From an uncultured Bacteroidales bacterium (lineage in GTDB: Bacteria > Bacteroidota > Bacteroidia > Bacteroidales > P3), in contig CAKZZD010000019.1 in NCBI GenBank assembly GCA_937886715.1, forward strand, positions 1 through 64,000: a stretch of DNA of 64,000 nucleotides. Reading direction: 5' to 3'. The translations under genes and the position numbers were made by a program. Each line of letters opens with the position of its first letter. Positions within the stretch are counted from its first letter, which is position 1. Shown piece by piece: positions 61,752 to 64,000 of the stretch. The notes under the pieces were generated by a model. That model did no database searches, had not been told where the DNA came from, and saw only the letters and a list, made by a program, of their open reading frames with translations.

Positions 61752-62942
61752 TTATATGACCTCCTGCTTCTTGAAAGCCTTGTAAATTTTCTCCACTCCG
61801 ATATCAATCTGCTCGTGGGTGTGAGTGGCCATCAGGGCAAAACGAATCAGTGTCTCGTCGCTGGGGACAGCAGGCGAAATGACGGGTGTCACAAACACTC
61901 CATCCTCAAGCAATTCGTGCGTGATGGTGAACGTTTTCACATTGTCGCGAATGAAGAGCGGAATGATCGGTGTGGATGTGTTACCTATCTCAAAACCAAG
62001 ATCTTTGAAAGCCTTCAAGGCATAGCGCTGGTTGTCCCAAAGGGCGGCATTGCGCTCAGGCTCGGAGCGCATGATGTGCAACGCCTCAAGCACCGAAGCC
62101 GTGCTCGCGGGCGTGATCGAAGCGGTGAAAATATAGGGGCGCACCGAATGCTTCATCCAATTGATAGTCTCCTTGTCGGCGGCAATAAAGCCACCCACCG
62201 AGGCAAGACTCTTGCTGAAAGTGCCCATCACGAGCTCCACATCCTTCAGCATCCCGAAATGATCACACGTGCCGCGTCCTTCACGTCCGAAAACGCCCAA
62301 TCCGTGGGCCTCGTCAACCATGACCGTAGCACCGTACTTGTTGCATATTTCAACGATCTTGTCCACATGGGCCACATCGCCCTCCATCGAGAAAACACCG
62401 TCCGTGACAACCAGCTTCGAAGCCTCGGCGGGCACCTTCTGAAGCACACGCTCAAGGTCGGCCATATCGTTGTGCTTATATTTCTGCGTTGTGGCATAAG
62501 TGATCAGCTTGCCCTCCATGATCGAAGCATGCACACGCTCGTCATAGAACAGATAGTCGCCGCGGCTGACCACATTGGGAATGACACCGCTATTGGCCAG
62601 AAAACCAGCAGAAAACAGCATCACACCATCCTTGCCCAGAAACTCGGCAAGCTCGTCCTGCAGCTGGATATGGATGTCGAGCGTACCGTTCAGGAACGGC
62701 GAGCCGGCGCAGCCTGTGCCGTACTTGTCGATAGCCTTTTTCGCGGCCTCTTTCAGGCGCGGATCGTTGGTAAGACCCAAATAACTATTCGAGCCGAACA
62801 TCAAGATCGGGTGGCTGTGGCCGGTGACATAAACTTCCGTATTCTGCTCGGAACATATCGGAGTGAAATAGGGATAAATCCCCAAAGCTCGCATCTCCTG
62901 AGGGTATGTGTACTGTGCTAACTTTTTCTGTAGCGGCTTCAT
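61752..62942 (-). CDS. spt: Serine palmitoyltransferase (sphingolipid synthesis)
   Basis: A 396-residue PLP enzyme of the alpha-oxoamine synthase family. The PLP lysine is K244 in MGTFSKSLASVGGF, with MVDEAHGLGVFG (D210, H213) and the substrate-entrance region MFGSNSYLGLTNDPR. The serine-type GTFSKSLASVGG motif and length match the bacterial serine palmitoyltransferases of sphingolipid-making Bacteroidetes rather than Kbl. It makes 3-ketosphinganine from serine and palmitoyl-CoA; downstream steps (ceramide synthase, reductase) are not in the window. It starts an operon with two further genes. Confidence 0.87.
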   Translation of the reverse strand: MKPLQKKLAQYTYPQEMRALGIYPYFTPICSEQNTEVYVTGHSHPILMFGSNSYLGLTNDPRLKEAAKKAIDKYGTGCAGSPFLNGTLDIHIQLQDELAEFLGKDGVMLFSAGFLANSGVIPNVVSRGDYLFYDERVHASIMEGKLITYATTQKYKHNDMADLERVLQKVPAEASKLVVTDGVFSMEGDVAHVDKIVEICNKYGATVMVDEAHGLGVFGREGRGTCDHFGMLKDVELVMGTFSKSLASVGGFIAADKETINWMKHSVRPYIFTASITPASTASVLEALHIMRSEPERNAALWDNQRYALKAFKDLGFEIGNTSTPIIPLFIRDNVKTFTITHELLEDGVFVTPVISPAVPSDETLIRFALMATHTHEQIDIGVEKIYKAFKKQEVI

Positions 62943-63316
62943 ACTTTCAACATTAAATCAAAATGCAAAATAACTAATTTTTTCGCAAACTTCAAACAAT
63001 TTATTTGTTAAAAATCAAACCCGTCGACACAAAATACCGACACCACTATTTATAAAATACTGATTTACTATAATATAATTGAAACAACGCACTGGAAGCA
63101 CTTTTTGTCCTCCTCATGCCGAAACAGCCGTTTAAACGGACAAAATGAGTTAAAAAACGACAATATTTTGTTAAATTTAACTTTAAATCTGATTGATAAA
63201 AACGGCGAACAACCGCAACAGTCAGACCTCTCCAGGCCTCACCCTTAGCCGCCCTCCGAACCGTCCTGAAGAACACTCCAATCACCCATCTTGCAACTTC
63301 CTGTTTTCCAACCCAT

Positions 63317-63424
63317 TCTCCTACTCCCCTCCAACCCCCCTCCAACCCCTCTCCATATCTTCTCCAAAAAAAGCTGGGGTGGGGGAGGGGAGGGGTTGGA
63401 GGGGGGTTGGAGGGGAGTAGGAGA
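63317..63424. repeat. Intergenic palindromic element, family B copy 2
   Basis: The longest perfect arms of the set: 35 bases (63317-63351 and 63390-63424), exact reverse complements, containing CCCCTCCAACCCCC units, around a 38-base interior TCCATATCTTCTCC..GGGGTGGGGG. It lies in the 688-base gap between the divergent serine palmitoyltransferase and right-edge genes; the left part of the gap (62943-63316) is AT-rich and shows only possible promoter sequence. Confidence 0.9.
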
Positions 63425-63502
63425 TAGCATTGATTTTTAGCATATTACGAAAGCTGAAAAAAAACCCCTTCTCAATCCCTCAGAAGCTTTTAGGCAGGAA
63501 GT

Positions 63503-63533
63503 TTTGAAAAATTAAAATAATTGGCTATTTTTG
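63503..63533 (+). promoter_or_regulatory. Promoter for the right-edge gene
   Basis: TTTG at 63503-63506 and TATTTTTG at 63526-63533 with a 19-base spacer, 97 bases upstream of the ATG at 63631. Confidence 0.6.
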
Positions 63534-63630
63534 TCAGCAGAAACTCCGCTGCCAAAAAAATGGCAAATGCTTGTGCTTCAGACGATGAGATGACCATTAA
63601 AACACAAACCATCATAAAAAACATTGCCTT

Positions 63631-64000
63631 ATGAAAAAGTACACACACGCCTGGCTGGCCTTCATGGCCATCAAACGACTCCAGTACGCCGACATTCCCG
63701 AGGCGAACCGCGACGACGCCAAAAGTCTGGTGAAATGGTTCCACGACTACCGCGACTTCGTCATTGAGGGATCGTGGTATCCCGATGAGGTGTTTAAGGA
63801 CATGGCTACCAGCCACATCATCAAATACCGTCCGGCCAAAGGCAACGATGAGGTGAAGTTCAAGAAACTGCCCAAAACGATGAAGTGCTACACGCTGGGA
63901 CAGAAGTCGGAGCTGTACAAAAAGCCCTTCACCATCGAGAGCGGCAACTGTGCCGACAGGTGCGAATCGATTGCGCACAGCATCGTCGACAATTTCAAGA
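63631..64000 (+). CDS. Partial gene at the right edge, family not recognised
   Basis: An open frame from MKKYTHAWLAFMAIKRLQYA that runs off the window after at least 123 residues. The visible part has many aromatic residues and acid/base pairs (KSLVKWFHDYRDFVIEGSWY, PDEVFKDMATSHIIKYRPAK), and no signal peptide. The layout of His, Trp and Asp clusters hints at a helical metal-dependent enzyme such as phospholipase C or P1 nuclease-type proteins, but I cannot confirm it. Base composition matches neighbouring genes. Confidence 0.55.
   Translation, partial: MKKYTHAWLAFMAIKRLQYADIPEANRDDAKSLVKWFHDYRDFVIEGSWYPDEVFKDMATSHIIKYRPAKGNDEVKFKKLPKTMKCYTLGQKSELYKKPFTIESGNCADRCESIAHSIVDNFK

Noticed and set aside
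2091..63424. CRISPR array from the recurring repeats
   Set aside because: Copies are isolated in separate gaps, differ in length and have no regularly spaced spacers or cas genes nearby.

Overview
The window looks like a chromosomal segment of an anaerobic member of the Bacteroidales (Bacteroidetes), most likely a gut or oral lineage of moderate GC content. The evidence is: promoters of the Bacteroidetes type (TTTG, about 19-23 bases, TAnnTTTG) and few recognisable Shine-Dalgarno sequences; family members typical of the phylum (DUF4175, DUF2723/GT117, DUF6266, imelysin with a di-heme oxidoreductase, ResB-CcsA fusion, fimbrillin-like lipoprotein, type 1B PyrD with PyrK, serine palmitoyltransferase); and a remnant of amino-acid fermentation (CoA-transferase alpha subunit plus 3-aminobutyryl-CoA ammonia-lyase). 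No rRNA, CRISPR array, integrase, transposase or phage gene was seen. Genus cannot be fixed from the sequence alone. Layout: 1-2026 holds two tRNA-Ala genes, a PrsW-type protease and a YhcC-type radical SAM gene. 2338-6151 carries a phosphohexomutase, a small membrane protein, recR and a GH3 lipoprotein. 6193-7241 is a reverse-strand pair (ammonia-lyase, CoA-transferase alpha). 8292-10801 is a pyrK-pyrD-sugar kinase operon, followed by cdd. 11776-19848 is an envelope block: PpiD-like foldase, degenerate M23 protein, dxr, rseP, LptF/G permease, dus. 20082-26620 has smpB, lysC, aroB, kbl, dapB and an iron/cobalamin ABC transporter. 26701-28464 is a secreted C69 dipeptidase. 28700-34929 is a four-gene run: outer-membrane barrel, imelysin lipoprotein, di-heme oxidoreductase lipoprotein, and the cytochrome c assembly protein able to mature it. 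35330-39283 has a beta-helix surface lipoprotein of mosaic base composition, a small SGG-motif protein and a U32 peptidase. 39273-42644 has an MntP-like protein, rsmA, a TPR lipid-face protein and two identical tRNA-Lys genes. 43178-45391 is an AT-rich stretch with DUF6266 and SGNH genes. 45869-50766 has GT117, lptE, a 56-residue protein, an arginase-like pseudoenzyme and ribBA. 51318-64000 has a GNAT-like protein, DUF4175, an anti-sigma-type ATPase, ybeY, mnmG and a serine palmitoyltransferase operon, ending in a gene cut by the window edge. The most unusual feature is a dispersed family of long intergenic palindromes (seven copies, five of one subtype and two of another, near 2.1, 10.9, 19.9, 35.0, 43.0, 51.0 and 63.4 kb). 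They share the cores CTCCTACC/GGTAGGAG or CCCCTCCAACCCC, lie in divergent or co-directional gaps rather than between convergent genes, and in four copies extend into roughly 100-bp oriented elements. The second signal worth attention is the barrel-imelysin-di-heme-CcsBA run, which reads as a self-contained periplasmic redox or metal-uptake system. Several family members in the window have lost canonical metal-binding or catalytic residues (M23, arginase-like, MntP-like), suggesting repurposed proteins.
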